From Paraburkholderia elongata (GTDB lineage Bacteria; Pseudomonadota; Gammaproteobacteria; Burkholderiales; Burkholderiaceae), in assembly GCF_013177735.1 (NCBI RefSeq), contig NZ_WOEZ01000008.1, forward strand, positions 34,882 through 98,881: a stretch of 64,000 nucleotides of DNA, written 5' to 3'. Within the stretch, counting starts at the first letter, position 1. Each line of letters begins with the position of its first letter. Made by a program: the position numbers and the translations under genes. Positions 46,539-55,615 of the stretch are shown here, one piece after another. The notes beneath the pieces are model-generated. The model ran no database searches. It was not told the origin of the DNA and worked only from the letters and a program-made list of their open reading frames with translations.

Positions 46539-46658
46539 GTCATCGACGCGCAAGCGGACGAGGACGTGCAGCAAGAAAGTGAAGAACGAAGCACCGGCGT
46601 CATCGACACGGAAGTGGCCCGGGATGCATCAGAAGAAAGTGAGTGACGTAACAGGCAC
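46539..46658 (+). repeat. Imperfect 60-bp tandem repeat, decayed acidic coding tail
   Basis: Units start at 46539 and 46599 (GTCATCGACGCG / GTCATCGACACG) with the same spacing of GAAAGTGA. Both stay open in one frame, reading VIDAQADEDVQQESEERSTG then VIDTEVARDASEESE and a stop. The frame has no start (a stop lies at 46500-46502), so it is the end of a lost gene. Confidence 0.65.
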
Positions 46659-46834
46659 ATGCGGCCTGCGGCAACGAGGGCCGGGGGGCAAATCGTCTGT
46701 CTGACTTGCCGGAGCAGTGCTCCCGCCCTCGTTCTGATGACAACAAGAACTCACGACGGCCCGATCTGGGCCGGACCGTTGCATGAGAACTCTTTTTCAA
46801 GAATGAAGACTTTATTTGAAAGCCACAAACGCCG

Positions 46835-46939
46835 CGCTTACATCGCCTTCTTGAACGGCGCGCCCGAGTGCTCGCGCAATTCGTTAAAGACGATCTTCGG
46901 CCAGGCCTTCTGCGCGACTTCGATCTCCGACACATGCGA
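46835..46939. repeat. prfC 3' end, proximal copy of the 105-bp direct repeat
   Basis: This copy belongs to the intact prfC gene and includes its stop codon. It pairs with 45543-45647 at 100 of 105 positions. The 1187 bp between the copies hold the recombinase fragment and the toxin-antitoxin pair. Confidence 0.85.
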
Positions 46940-48439
46940 CGCCAGATACGTCGGCGCATCCGACGCATCAAGCGCGATCCGCGCCGCATACGAATCGGTG
47001 AAACGGCGCAATTCGGCGGCATCGTCGCAGGTGACCCAACGGGACATCCTATAGCGCGCCGGCGCCATCCGCACGTCGACCTTGTATTCCGTCGACAAGC
47101 GGTGCGACACCACTTCGAACTGCAGTTGACCCACCGCACCGAGAATAATCAGACCGCCGACTTCCGGACGGAACACCTGAATCGCGCCTTCCTCTCCGAG
47201 CTGCTTCAGCGCTTCGCCGAGCTGCTTTGCGCGCATCGGATCCACCACTTCAACCGTCTGGAAAATTTCCGGCGCGAAGAATGGCAGGCCGACGAACTGC
47301 AACAGCTCGCCTTCGGTCAACGTATCGCCGAGACTCAGCGTGCCGTGATTCGGGATACCGATGATGTCGCCCGGATACGCTTCGCTGACCGTCTCACGAC
47401 GCTGCGACAGGAACGTCACCACGTTATTCGCGCGGAACGTCTTGTTCGTGCGCGTCACCTTCACGGCCATGCCGCGTTCGAAATGCCCCGAACATACGCG
47501 AATGAACGCCACGCGGTCGCGGTGCGCCAGGTCCATGTTCGCCTGCACCTTGAACACGACGCCAGTGAACTTCGGCTCGTCCGGCATCACCGGACGTTGC
47601 ACGGTCATGCGCATCGACGGCGGCGGCGCCAGGTCGACCAGCGCGTCGAGAATTTCCTTCACGCCGAAGTTATTGATCGCCGAGCCGAACAGCACCGGCG
47701 ATTGCTGACCCGCGAGGAACTGCTCGCGATCGAAATCAGGCGACGCACCGGTGATCAGGTCGATCTCTTCTTTCGCCTTGACCCAGCTATGGCCAAAGCG
47801 GCGTTCGCCTTCTTCATCGCTGAGCGCTTGCAGCGTTTCGACCGCACCGCCCGCCTTATCCTGCCCGGCGCGGAACAAGCGCACCTGATCGTGCTGGATG
47901 TCGTAGACGCCCTGGAATTCCTTGCCCATGCCGATCGGCCAGGTGAACGGCACAGCCGCGACACCCAGATGCTGCTCGATTTCGTCGAGCAGTTCGAGCG
48001 GCTCGCGCACTTCGCGGTCGAGCTTATTGATGAAGGTAACGATCGGCGTCTTGCGGCTGCGGCAGACTTCGAGCAGCTTCAGCGTTTGCGCTTCCACACC
48101 GTTCGCGCCGTCGATCACCATCACGGCGGCGTCGACCGCCGTCAGCACACGGTAGGTATCTTCGGAGAAGTCCTCGTGGCCCGGGGTGTCGAGCAGGTTG
48201 ATGACGGCGTCGCCGTACTCGAACTGCATGACCGAACTGGCGACGGAAATGCCGCGCTGCTTCTCGATCTCCATCCAGTCCGAGGTCGCGTAGCGATTGC
48301 TCTTGCGGCCCTTCACGGTACCGGCGATCTGAATCGCGCCCGAGAACAGCAGCAGCTTTTCAGTGAGCGTGGTTTTGCCCGCGTCCGGGTGGGAAATGAC
48401 CGCGAACGTGCGGCGGCGTTTGAGTTCGGAGACTGACAT
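46838..48439 (-). CDS. prfC: Peptide chain release factor 3 (RF3)
   Basis: 533-residue GTPase that recycles RF1/RF2 from the ribosome after termination. The G-domain has SHPDAGKTTLTEK (G1), RGISVASSVMQF (G2/switch I), LDTPGHEDF (G3) and FINKLDRE (G4). RF3-specific domains II and III follow (VRMAPARYRMSRWVTCDD). Length and ends are normal, and the C-terminus (HSGAPFKKAM) is intact despite the adjacent island. Confidence 0.96.
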   Translation of the reverse strand: MSVSELKRRRTFAVISHPDAGKTTLTEKLLLFSGAIQIAGTVKGRKSNRYATSDWMEIEKQRGISVASSVMQFEYGDAVINLLDTPGHEDFSEDTYRVLTAVDAAVMVIDGANGVEAQTLKLLEVCRSRKTPIVTFINKLDREVREPLELLDEIEQHLGVAAVPFTWPIGMGKEFQGVYDIQHDQVRLFRAGQDKAGGAVETLQALSDEEGERRFGHSWVKAKEEIDLITGASPDFDREQFLAGQQSPVLFGSAINNFGVKEILDALVDLAPPPSMRMTVQRPVMPDEPKFTGVVFKVQANMDLAHRDRVAFIRVCSGHFERGMAVKVTRTNKTFRANNVVTFLSQRRETVSEAYPGDIIGIPNHGTLSLGDTLTEGELLQFVGLPFFAPEIFQTVEVVDPMRAKQLGEALKQLGEEGAIQVFRPEVGGLIILGAVGQLQFEVVSHRLSTEYKVDVRMAPARYRMSRWVTCDDAAELRRFTDSYAARIALDASDAPTYLASHVSEIEVAQKAWPKIVFNELREHSGAPFKKAM

Positions 48440-48760
48440 CGGGTCTGGCGGTCACGGATAGGGGTTCGGGCGGTGTCCGGAAGCTTGTGGCCTCGGGTCT
48501 GCCACGTCTGGCGCGGCGGCGTCGAGCTGCGGGAGTTGGATCGGAGACCCGCGTCACAATGGCAACTCCGCCGCACCGCAACCAGGTTACGAACGAGCGT
48601 TTGAAAATACGGGAATTGCCGGCACAGAACAGCGCAGGGAACGAATGATACACGTCATGGGGGCGGACGTATGAAAACGAGCTTTGGGGGCCAGATGTAG
48701 CCCTTGAGCGGAGATCGCCCGCTCAAGGGTTTGCAGATAAACGAATCATGCTTGTCGAGG
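48440..48760. other. Gap between prfC and the fimbrial locus
   Basis: 320 bp with no supported gene. The left part is the prfC promoter and leader. The right part holds the hairpin CCCTTGAGCG/CGCTCAAGGG (48701-48729), which lies 32 bp past the stop of the fimbrial adhesin frame and probably terminates that operon. Confidence 0.5.
48701..48729 (-). terminator. Terminator hairpin of the fimbrial operon
   Basis: Perfect 10-bp stem CCCTTGAGCG/CGCTCAAGGG with a 9-nt loop, just beyond the end of the leftward fimbrial adhesin gene. No long U-tract is seen. Confidence 0.6.
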
Positions 48761-49643
48761 CTATTGATACGACATCGTGAAAGTCGCCAGGCCTTTCACC
48801 GTCCCGGGATTCACCGTGCCCGTTCGAATGTATTGGACGGTCAGCGGAATATTCATCGGACCACCCGCTGCGGTGCCCGCCGTCCACTGATTCATGTTGC
48901 CGGCAACGGCTGAATCGGGGCCAAAGGCAATCGGCGTCGATCCAAAGAGAATCTGCAATCCGACACCCGTCGCGGTCGAACCTGGCGCCAGGCTCAGCGT
49001 GGTCGACACGTTGGATACGTTCGATGCGTCGGTCAGCGTCACCTTGACCGTGACCCCTTGGGTGCAGTTGACGCCCAGATTGAACTGCTTAGCTCCAGCC
49101 GATCCGGTGTTGAGGTTGCCCGGATTCACCGTTGGCAACGGGACATCGACAGCGGAGGTCGTGACACTGCAGGTGCGCGGGACTATCGTCGCGGTCACTG
49201 CAAGACCAGACACCGCAAGCGGGGCCGCACTACCATCCGTAGGCTGAATGGCTAACCAAGGATTAACGTTATAGGAGAGTGCAGTGGTGGCGCTCAGGTC
49301 AACTGGACCCGTTACCACGAGCTGAATCGCGAAACTCATATTTTGGAAGTAGTATGGACCGGATGTGTTCCAAGTCCATACAACAGGCATAGTTCCCGAT
49401 GGAATACCGTATCCCGTGTTCGCGAACGTCAGAATTTTAATGCCAATGCCCGGGATGTTAGTCGCGTACACTCCGGCTGCGCCAGTACCCGACATCTGGA
49501 AAGACAACGTAGTGGGCACACTGGCCCCACACCAAAACTGCTGTCCCGGGTTGATAGTGTTGTAAAACACGCCTGTCGACTTAATGAGGGTCCCCACCGC
49601 AACGTTTGCTGGCACAGTCACGCTGCCAAAGTCAACGTTTGCA

Positions 49644-49654
49644 ACATTAAAACC
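49644..49654. repeat. Target-site duplication, left copy
   Basis: ACATTAAAACC directly flanks the left end of the IS and is repeated at 51135-51145. Eleven bp is within the range reported for IS4-type elements. Confidence 0.9.
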
Positions 49655-51134
49655 CAGCCCTTTCAAGGTCTTTGCACATAGGGACACGGATCAGGATGCT
49701 TTTTCGCGGGCACGCTTTAGCAAACGTGCGGTGCTGTGATGGGATCGCGCTGTGGCGGCTTCAACGTAAGGAGTGGATTGGCGCGTCTTGGGCCCGCGCT
49801 TGCGGGTGCGTACCTGAAACGGATCGACGTGGCTGGCAAGTTCGAGTAGCTTGCCGGCCATCACTTCGGGCGCCGCGTCGCTCCAGTGCGACCAATGCTG
49901 AGGTGGCACCGCAATGAGCATGCCCTCATACTGGCCGCGAATTTGCAGTGCCAGGTAATACGTCGATACGTCGGGTGCCGCGCTGTTCGCTTCATCAGTT
50001 CGGGTATGTGCGATCTCGACGCTGCGCTTGAGCACGGACAGCACGTTGTACGCCAGAATCGCCACGGCAAAGCCCAGTAACGCGGCACGCGGATGCCCGA
50101 GCGAGCGGATTTCGCTATGCAGGACCGACTCGAGCCGCTGGAACATGCCTTCTATGCGCCAGCGCTTGCGGTACAGACGGGCGATCTCATGTGCGCCGAC
50201 GGTGGCAGGCAGATTGCTCCACAACCGGATTACGGTGTCGCCCGCCTCGGTGGGCTTGTCCAGCGTCAGTTCAATTCGCCGCCAGGCGAAGCCGGCCTTC
50301 AGATCAAGCCGTTGCTCGCGCACCCGACCGGTTTCGACACGTGCGCCATCCACCCAGGCGCCGCTGCCCTCAAGCGGCGGGCTGTTTTTACCGTGTTCGC
50401 GCACGATGAAGCAGGCCTGCGCCTGATGCCAGCCCAGCAGGATAGTGCTGGTGCAGAAGTTCCGGTCCGCCAGCCACAGTTCCCCCGGCCCGGCGCAGTC
50501 GATCAGCGGGGCCATGGCCGAACGCTCCTGCGCATGCGCGTCCTCGATGGCCACCAGATCCGTCACCAGTCCCAGATCCGGTTCATAGACCACCAGGGCG
50601 TGTCCCGGCAAGGCGGCGCCTCGCTGCCCGCGCAATGCCGCCAGCCGCTTCTCGCTGGCCGCAAGATGATTGCCATCGAGCACGCGCATACGCCAGCCGG
50701 GCAGGCTGGGCGTGCCCGGCCATGCGGCAAGCACCGGCTCAAGACGTTGTGCGCTACCTTGTACCAGCGCACGCAGAATCGCCGGCTCAGTGCGATTGAC
50801 CTTCTCGTACAGCGCTGCCAGCGACACCGGCAACTGTCTGGCCCGCGTCGCAGCCGCATACAGCGACGGGCTCAGCCCGAGCGATACCAGCGTCATCAGT
50901 TCCACCACCGTCGAGAACAGCAACTCCCGTGGATACTGCCTCTGCCGGTGCTCGGCGAATACCTCGTCAACCCATTGCGGCGTAATCGCTCTTTGCAACA
51001 CAGCGCGCGCCATCACGCACACCGGTGCCTGCTGCTCGAAATGCTTCATCACCTCGTCAAACACTACCTGGCCCCTGCCGTTGAACAGGTCGCCAGGTTA
51101 CCAGGTTTCTGTCCCCAAGACCTTGAAAGGGCTG
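49655..51134 (-). mobile_element. IS4-family insertion sequence, 1480 bp
   Basis: Perfect 18-bp terminal inverted repeats CAGCCCTTTCAAGGTCTT (49655-49672 and complement 51117-51134) enclose one transposase gene. Both ends are flanked by the 11-bp duplication ACATTAAAACC. Element size, repeat length and duplication length resemble IS4 itself. The transposase is intact and the duplication perfect, so the insertion looks recent. Confidence 0.92.
49691..51064 (-). CDS. IS4-family transposase
   Basis: 457 residues from a GTG at 51064. The DDE residues are visible: D in MRVLDGNHLAAS, D in ELWLADRNFC and E in YRKRWRIEGMFQRLES, the last in the Y-R-E-type signature that defines the family. An N-terminal DUF4372-like helical block (VFAEHRQRQYPRELLFSTVV) and a basic C-terminal tail (RTRKRGPKTRQS) bracket the core. 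It should be active. Confidence 0.93.
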   Translation of the reverse strand: MFDEVMKHFEQQAPVCVMARAVLQRAITPQWVDEVFAEHRQRQYPRELLFSTVVELMTLVSLGLSPSLYAAATRARQLPVSLAALYEKVNRTEPAILRALVQGSAQRLEPVLAAWPGTPSLPGWRMRVLDGNHLAASEKRLAALRGQRGAALPGHALVVYEPDLGLVTDLVAIEDAHAQERSAMAPLIDCAGPGELWLADRNFCTSTILLGWHQAQACFIVREHGKNSPPLEGSGAWVDGARVETGRVREQRLDLKAGFAWRRIELTLDKPTEAGDTVIRLWSNLPATVGAHEIARLYRKRWRIEGMFQRLESVLHSEIRSLGHPRAALLGFAVAILAYNVLSVLKRSVEIAHTRTDEANSAAPDVSTYYLALQIRGQYEGMLIAVPPQHWSHWSDAAPEVMAGKLLELASHVDPFQVRTRKRGPKTRQSTPYVEAATARSHHSTARLLKRAREKAS

Positions 51135-51145
51135 ACATTAAAACC
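51135..51145. repeat. Target-site duplication, right copy
   Basis: Second copy of ACATTAAAACC, immediately outside the right terminal repeat. Confidence 0.9.
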
Positions 51146-51344
51146 TCCACTCGTGAATGAACACGTTGCGTTCGCCGAAACTGACGTACTCATGCAGAGC
51201 ACACAAACAACGACCATCAGGATTCCCCGTGCCGACGTAACATATTTCAAATTTCTCAATCTATCGAAGAATGCTTTGGCACGAAAAAATTTGAATAACG
51301 TTTTCATAGTCTGGTCACCTGTACACTTCTTGGAACGCATGGCT

Positions 51345-54098
51345 TCACCTTTTCGATTGACTGGACGCTGCATCGCTCGCAGCGATATCTGCTGGATCCA
51401 TTTGACCACCACCCACGCAATGCCCTTCAAACGATTGATAAGCCGCCCCTGCCTTGCCCGTCCGCTTCGGTAACACATAATCAATCCGGCATTGTTCAGC
51501 CGCCGCCGCGCCCCACCTCACGAACAGCGAGCCTTTGTCCTCCAGGCCTCGCGCAAAAATCCGGCTGTCCTGAGCCACCACACCCACCGTGCGGCCCGAC
51601 TCATCCACCACATCCACGCCGAACGGCAACGCCTTGTCACCCAGCTGCGGCGCACGAACCAGCGCCGCACGGCCGCTCACCGTCTTGTACTTCAGCATCA
51701 CAACCGAACCGAGCCGCGGCACAGCCTGCTCCGAAGTCGATTCAAACTCGACGTCGGTCGACGTGCCCTTCGGATCGATATCGACCGTGTTCATGCCATA
51801 AGGCGTCAGATACGGCACCACCGCGTAACCGTGGCTGTTGACTTTGACACCCGACGCGCTCGACACGCTTGCGCCTTCTGCCCCAGGCGCTTCGATAATG
51901 CCAAACGTATCGCCGACGGTCTGCGACAACGTCACGCCACCCGGATGCGCGACGATCGATCCGCTGATACCGGCCGACACCTGGCTCGAGCCCGAACCCG
52001 CACTCGCCGACGCTGTCATTTGTGCGTACTGCGCGCGCCATGCACCGCTTACGCCCGTGTTGGACGAACTACTGCCGCTCCCCGCGCCATAGCTGCCGTA
52101 CGCGTTGTACGAGTACTGATTGACATCGCCCAGCGAGCCGCTCACGTTGGCTTGCAGGTTGGTACTGCCACCTGAGCTTGACAGGTTCGCCGACATCATC
52201 GGCGCATGCTGGCTGTGACCCAACGGAATCGTCGTGCTGAGCATGAACTGGTTCGACATCGAGCCGTCCGAGTTGCGCGTGCGGCCCGCAGTAATGCTGT
52301 AGGTGCCGTATTTGAAGCTATTCGTGTAGCCAGCCTGATAGAACATATCGCTGCCGTCGTGATTCCAGTACTGCTGTGACGACGCGCTCAGGAACACGGT
52401 ACCGTGATCCTTGAAGTTCTGGTTGACCGTCAACTGGAAACGGTTGCGTTGGCGATAAACCGAATTCGTATCGCCGCCGTGCATTGCCAGATCGCGGACA
52501 GACGCCGCATCCGACAGATTCATGAAGCCAGCCGTCGAATAACGGTACGCCGCCACCGAGATGTTCGTATTGGTCGGATCGATGAACTTGCTGTAGCCGA
52601 TGCGCAAGCTCGTGCCGCGCATCGTGCTCTGCCCCGGCACCTGCGTCTGCGCCCCAGTCACGTCGGCGGAAAATGCGCCGAATTTCGTGTTCAGCGCGGC
52701 GCCCACGTCGGCTGCCATATAGCCGTTCGCGGCCACGCCGCCGCCATAGGCCGTCACCATGTTCGTGATGCCTCGCTGCAGCGTGAACTGCGCGAAGTTC
52801 GGCTTGGTTTCGAGCGAGTCGTTACGCAGCTGACCCGCCGTCACCGAAAAGCGGGTGGTACCCGGGCGCAGCGATTGCGCAACCGCGGCGTACGGCACGG
52901 TAAAGGTCTTGGTGCGGCCATCGGCTTCGGTGACGGTCACATCGAGATTGCCGCCGTAACCGGTCGCATACAGGTCGTTGATTTCGAACGGACCCGGCGA
53001 CACGCTGGTTTCGTAGATCACCTGATTGTTCTGCTTGACCGTCACGCGCGCGTTCGACTCCGCCGTGCCACGCACTACCGGTGCGTAGCCGCGCAATGAT
53101 TCCGGCAGCATGCGGTCATCGGTGGCGATCTGCGCGCCGCGGAACGACACGCTGTCGAACACGTCGCCGGTCGTATTGCCGTCACCCAGCGTCACCTGCG
53201 ATTTCAGCGCGGTGAGGTCGTGCTGTACGTAGGTCGCGATGTCAGCGAACTGCGTGCCTTGGCCAGTCGTCGACGTGATCGACGACTGATGGCGAAAATG
53301 CCAGCTGCCCACGTTCGCGCCGGCGTTCAGACCCAGATAGCTCTGCGTCGACTGCATGCCCGAGCCGGCCGTGTGATAGGTACTCGCGTTGTAACTTAGG
53401 AAACCTGCATTCACGCCTTGTTCCCACATGTCAGGCGGCACGTAACCGCGCGCGGCGTTACGCATATATTTCTGCGGCACACTCAGCGTGAGCTTCTGTT
53501 CAGAAAAATCGAAGTCGACGGTCGCTTCCGGCACCGTTGCAGCAAGGTCTACACATTCGTCAGCATTGGCGACGGCGGTGGCGCTTGCACCCTCGGCACC
53601 CTGCGCGTCCTTGGACGCGGTTGCGGTTGCGGTTGCGGTTGCGGTTGCGGTTGCATCGGCCGGCGCATGCACCGGCAGCTTCGCGCCGGTCGCCGCGCTA
53701 ACCTTCGCGAAATCGACGCCGAGCGTTTCTAGCATCTGGTGGCTGAAGCACGCGCGCGCGCTTTGCCCGTCGGCCGTCGCCACGAAGCGCACGTCCTGGC
53801 GCGCCACGCGAAGATCGTTGACCCAGAGTTCGACCGAATACACGCCCGGCTGCACCGAGTTGCCGCGCGAGAAACGCGAAACGTCCACGGTCTGCTTCGG
53901 GTCCGTGCGCAAGAACGTTGTATCGAACTGGACCGCGGTGCCAGCGCCACTGGTTTCAGAAGCATGCACGCTCACCGACTGGACGCCACCCAGCACCGCG
54001 AACACCGACATGACGACGGCAGCGACGGGGTTGAGGCCGAACGGACCAGAAAATTCACTGGCGCAGGCGTACGACGGATGACGAGATGAGTGTTTCAT
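51345..54098 (-). CDS. Fimbrial outer-membrane usher protein
   Basis: 917 residues. It secretes and assembles pilus subunits across the outer membrane. Signal peptide (VVMSVFAVLGGVQSVSVHA), N-terminal periplasmic domain (VQFDTTFLR, GVYSVELWVNDLRVARQDVRF), a 24-strand barrel region (LSYNASTYHT to SMSNQFMLST) with plug, and C-terminal domains ending in the chaperone-subunit release region (RIDYVLPKR). Ushers are usually 800-870 residues; the excess is an Ala-Thr-rich insert near residue 150 coded by a 6-bp repeat. Start 54098 follows the conserved MKHSSRHPS. It lies 38 bp upstream of the disrupted adhesin. Confidence 0.93.
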   Translation of the reverse strand: MKHSSRHPSYACASEFSGPFGLNPVAAVVMSVFAVLGGVQSVSVHASETSGAGTAVQFDTTFLRTDPKQTVDVSRFSRGNSVQPGVYSVELWVNDLRVARQDVRFVATADGQSARACFSHQMLETLGVDFAKVSAATGAKLPVHAPADATATATATATATASKDAQGAEGASATAVANADECVDLAATVPEATVDFDFSEQKLTLSVPQKYMRNAARGYVPPDMWEQGVNAGFLSYNASTYHTAGSGMQSTQSYLGLNAGANVGSWHFRHQSSITSTTGQGTQFADIATYVQHDLTALKSQVTLGDGNTTGDVFDSVSFRGAQIATDDRMLPESLRGYAPVVRGTAESNARVTVKQNNQVIYETSVSPGPFEINDLYATGYGGNLDVTVTEADGRTKTFTVPYAAVAQSLRPGTTRFSVTAGQLRNDSLETKPNFAQFTLQRGITNMVTAYGGGVAANGYMAADVGAALNTKFGAFSADVTGAQTQVPGQSTMRGTSLRIGYSKFIDPTNTNISVAAYRYSTAGFMNLSDAASVRDLAMHGGDTNSVYRQRNRFQLTVNQNFKDHGTVFLSASSQQYWNHDGSDMFYQAGYTNSFKYGTYSITAGRTRNSDGSMSNQFMLSTTIPLGHSQHAPMMSANLSSSGGSTNLQANVSGSLGDVNQYSYNAYGSYGAGSGSSSSNTGVSGAWRAQYAQMTASASAGSGSSQVSAGISGSIVAHPGGVTLSQTVGDTFGIIEAPGAEGASVSSASGVKVNSHGYAVVPYLTPYGMNTVDIDPKGTSTDVEFESTSEQAVPRLGSVVMLKYKTVSGRAALVRAPQLGDKALPFGVDVVDESGRTVGVVAQDSRIFARGLEDKGSLFVRWGAAAAEQCRIDYVLPKRTGKAGAAYQSFEGHCVGGGQMDPADIAASDAASSQSKR
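53622..53657. repeat. Hexanucleotide repeat (GGTTGC)n inside the usher gene
   Basis: Six tandem copies of GTTGCG-type units code for an Ala-Thr dipeptide run in the usher's N-terminal periplasmic part. The unit is in frame, so slippage would lengthen or shorten the linker without frameshift. Confidence 0.85.
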
Positions 54099-54232
54099 GA
54101 TCTGACTGACTTCCAATGTCTGGAAAAAGGCGTGCGTCGTCCCTGTGCGTTGCCTGGGCAACGCACGCCGTGTTCGAGAAAGGGGTTAGCTATGGGCGGG
54201 AAGCTGCCGCCCGACCGGCAAGCTGCTGCGGT

Positions 54233-54976
54233 CTATTGGCCGAGCGCTGCGTCGCCGTTAATGGCGCCGCCGTAATCGCTAATCGCGGTGTAGTGAACCT
54301 TTGCGCCTGCCGCAACGGCATTCAACTTCGCGACCGGCAAGACAACCGAAGCGCGCGGTGCAACCATGCCACCCTGTTCGTTCTTGAAGGTATGGCCGCC
54401 GCTTTCGACATCGACTTCGCTAAACGACACGTAGTACGGCGTCGGGTTCGATACGCTCACTGCCTGGCCTTTGCCATCCGGCGCTGCTGCAATCTTCCAG
54501 CGCAGTTGTGCAGGTGCGTCTTCGGGTTTGCCGGGCAATTTGGCCGGACGCACGAACACCTTGATGCGCGTGCGATAGGCCAGTTGCAACACGTTGGCGT
54601 CGGGCGTAGCCGTCGCCTTCGGCGGAATATCCAGAACGTTGAGCCAGTAGACCGATTCGCGATCTTGCGGCAACGCTTCGCCGCTGTACATCATGCGCAG
54701 TGTTTGCGCTTTCTGCGGATCCATCCGAAAGATCGGCGGCGTGATCACAAAGGGCACCTTGACTTCGCCGGGCTTTGCATCCGGATTGCCATCGTCCAAC
54801 CAAACTTGCACCAGCGCCGGGGCGCGGCTGTCGTTATCGAGCTTGACCGTGACTTCGCGCTGCTCGAGTGGGTACACCACCCGCGTACCGCCGATCGTCA
54901 CGCTCGCCTGTGCGCTGCCTGCGAGCAGCGCACAGGCAAAACCGATTCCCAACGTCATTTTTCCGAGCAGTTTCAT
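54233..54976 (-). CDS. Periplasmic pilus chaperone, PapD-like
   Basis: 247 residues with a signal peptide (GFACALLAGSAQA). Two Ig-like domains follow: GTRVVYPLEQREVTVKL and the conserved Arg/Lys region, then VFVRPAKLPGKPEDAPAQL leading to domain two. The diagnostic chaperone motif lies in VPFVITPPIFRMDPQKAQTL. It donates a strand to pilin subunits in the periplasm. ATG 54976 is preceded by AAGGTG at proper spacing. It lies 134 bp upstream of the usher start. Confidence 0.93.
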   Translation of the reverse strand: MKLLGKMTLGIGFACALLAGSAQASVTIGGTRVVYPLEQREVTVKLDNDSRAPALVQVWLDDGNPDAKPGEVKVPFVITPPIFRMDPQKAQTLRMMYSGEALPQDRESVYWLNVLDIPPKATATPDANVLQLAYRTRIKVFVRPAKLPGKPEDAPAQLRWKIAAAPDGKGQAVSVSNPTPYYVSFSEVDVESGGHTFKNEQGGMVAPRASVVLPVAKLNAVAAGAKVHYTAISDYGGAINGDAALGQ

Positions 54977-55054
54977 CACAATCACCTTTAAAAAATAATC
55001 TTGAAAAAAACGCGTAAAAAAGGCGCTCGCCTGAGCGAACGCCTGAAGCGCCGC

Positions 55055-55615
55055 TTACTGATATTGCATCGAGTATTGAACCGTCGTGTTCACCGTGCCG
55101 GCAGTCGCTTTGCCCGTCGCGTAGTACTGTGCGAAATAACCTACAGTCGCAGCACCGCCCGTAATCGTGGCCGAGTTTGTACCGCTCACGTTGTTCGCGC
55201 TGGTCACAATGTTGATAGGCGCCATTTGCGCGTTCAGCAAACGGACCTGCACGTTCGTCGCCGTACCATTGCTGTTCAGAAGGTTGCCGCTGGTCTGGTC
55301 GACCGTGGAGCCATTTTCAAAACGGGCGATCGCCTTCGTTGCTGTGCCGCTGCAACCCGTCAGTTTCAGTTGCATGTCGCTCTGGTTCGATGTGCCAGCC
55401 GTTGCGCCCGCTGCCGACAACGAGCCCGACGACACCGGCTGCAATGGGACTGTCAGGTTGGCCTGAGTGCCGCTTGCGACGCCATTGATCGAGCACGTGC
55501 TGTCCGCGATTGAGCCAGTGATAGTGATCGTGCCGTCTGCCGCATGGGCACCGAACGACGCAAGGCCCAACAGACTGCCGGTTGCGATCGCAATTACGGG
55601 GAGGATTGACTTCAT
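55055..55615 (-). CDS. Major fimbrial subunit, first copy
   Basis: 186 residues. The signal peptide cleaves after GAHA. The mature pilin has the paired cysteines CSINGVASGT and GCSGTA and the terminal donor-strand motif TVQYSMQYQ. It is a paralogue of the gene at 56236 with the same MKSI..A start and leader. It lies 78 bp upstream of the chaperone start. Likely the structural subunit of this chaperone-usher pilus. Confidence 0.9.
   Translation of the reverse strand: MKSILPVIAIATGSLLGLASFGAHAADGTITITGSIADSTCSINGVASGTQANLTVPLQPVSSGSLSAAGATAGTSNQSDMQLKLTGCSGTATKAIARFENGSTVDQTSGNLLNSNGTATNVQVRLLNAQMAPINIVTSANNVSGTNSATITGGAATVGYFAQYYATGKATAGTVNTTVQYSMQYQ

Larger units (their letters stand above)
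48761..51307 (-). pseudogene. Fimbrial tip adhesin/minor pilin gene interrupted by an IS4-family element
   Basis: The N-terminal piece (51307 to about 51135) starts MKTLFKFFRAKAF, has a signal peptide ending VSANATCS and reaches SGGFNV. The C-terminal piece (49654 to 48761) resumes at FNVANVDFGSVTVPANVAVG and ends with a pilin domain (PRTCSVTTSAVDVPLPTVNP, terminal ATFTMSYQ). Removing the IS and one 11-bp target copy restores CSFTSGGFNVANVDFGSVTV in frame. The intact product would be about 350 residues. Last gene of the fimbrial operon; now presumably non-functional. Confidence 0.9.

Noticed and set aside
46868..48436. 522-codon frame opposite prfC
   Set aside because: Exactly antisense to a well-conserved gene and compositionally unlike protein.
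49655..49690. IS end read as extension of the adhesin fragment (MSLCAKTLKG)
   Set aside because: These codons lie inside the terminal inverted repeat, so they belong to the IS and not to the adhesin.
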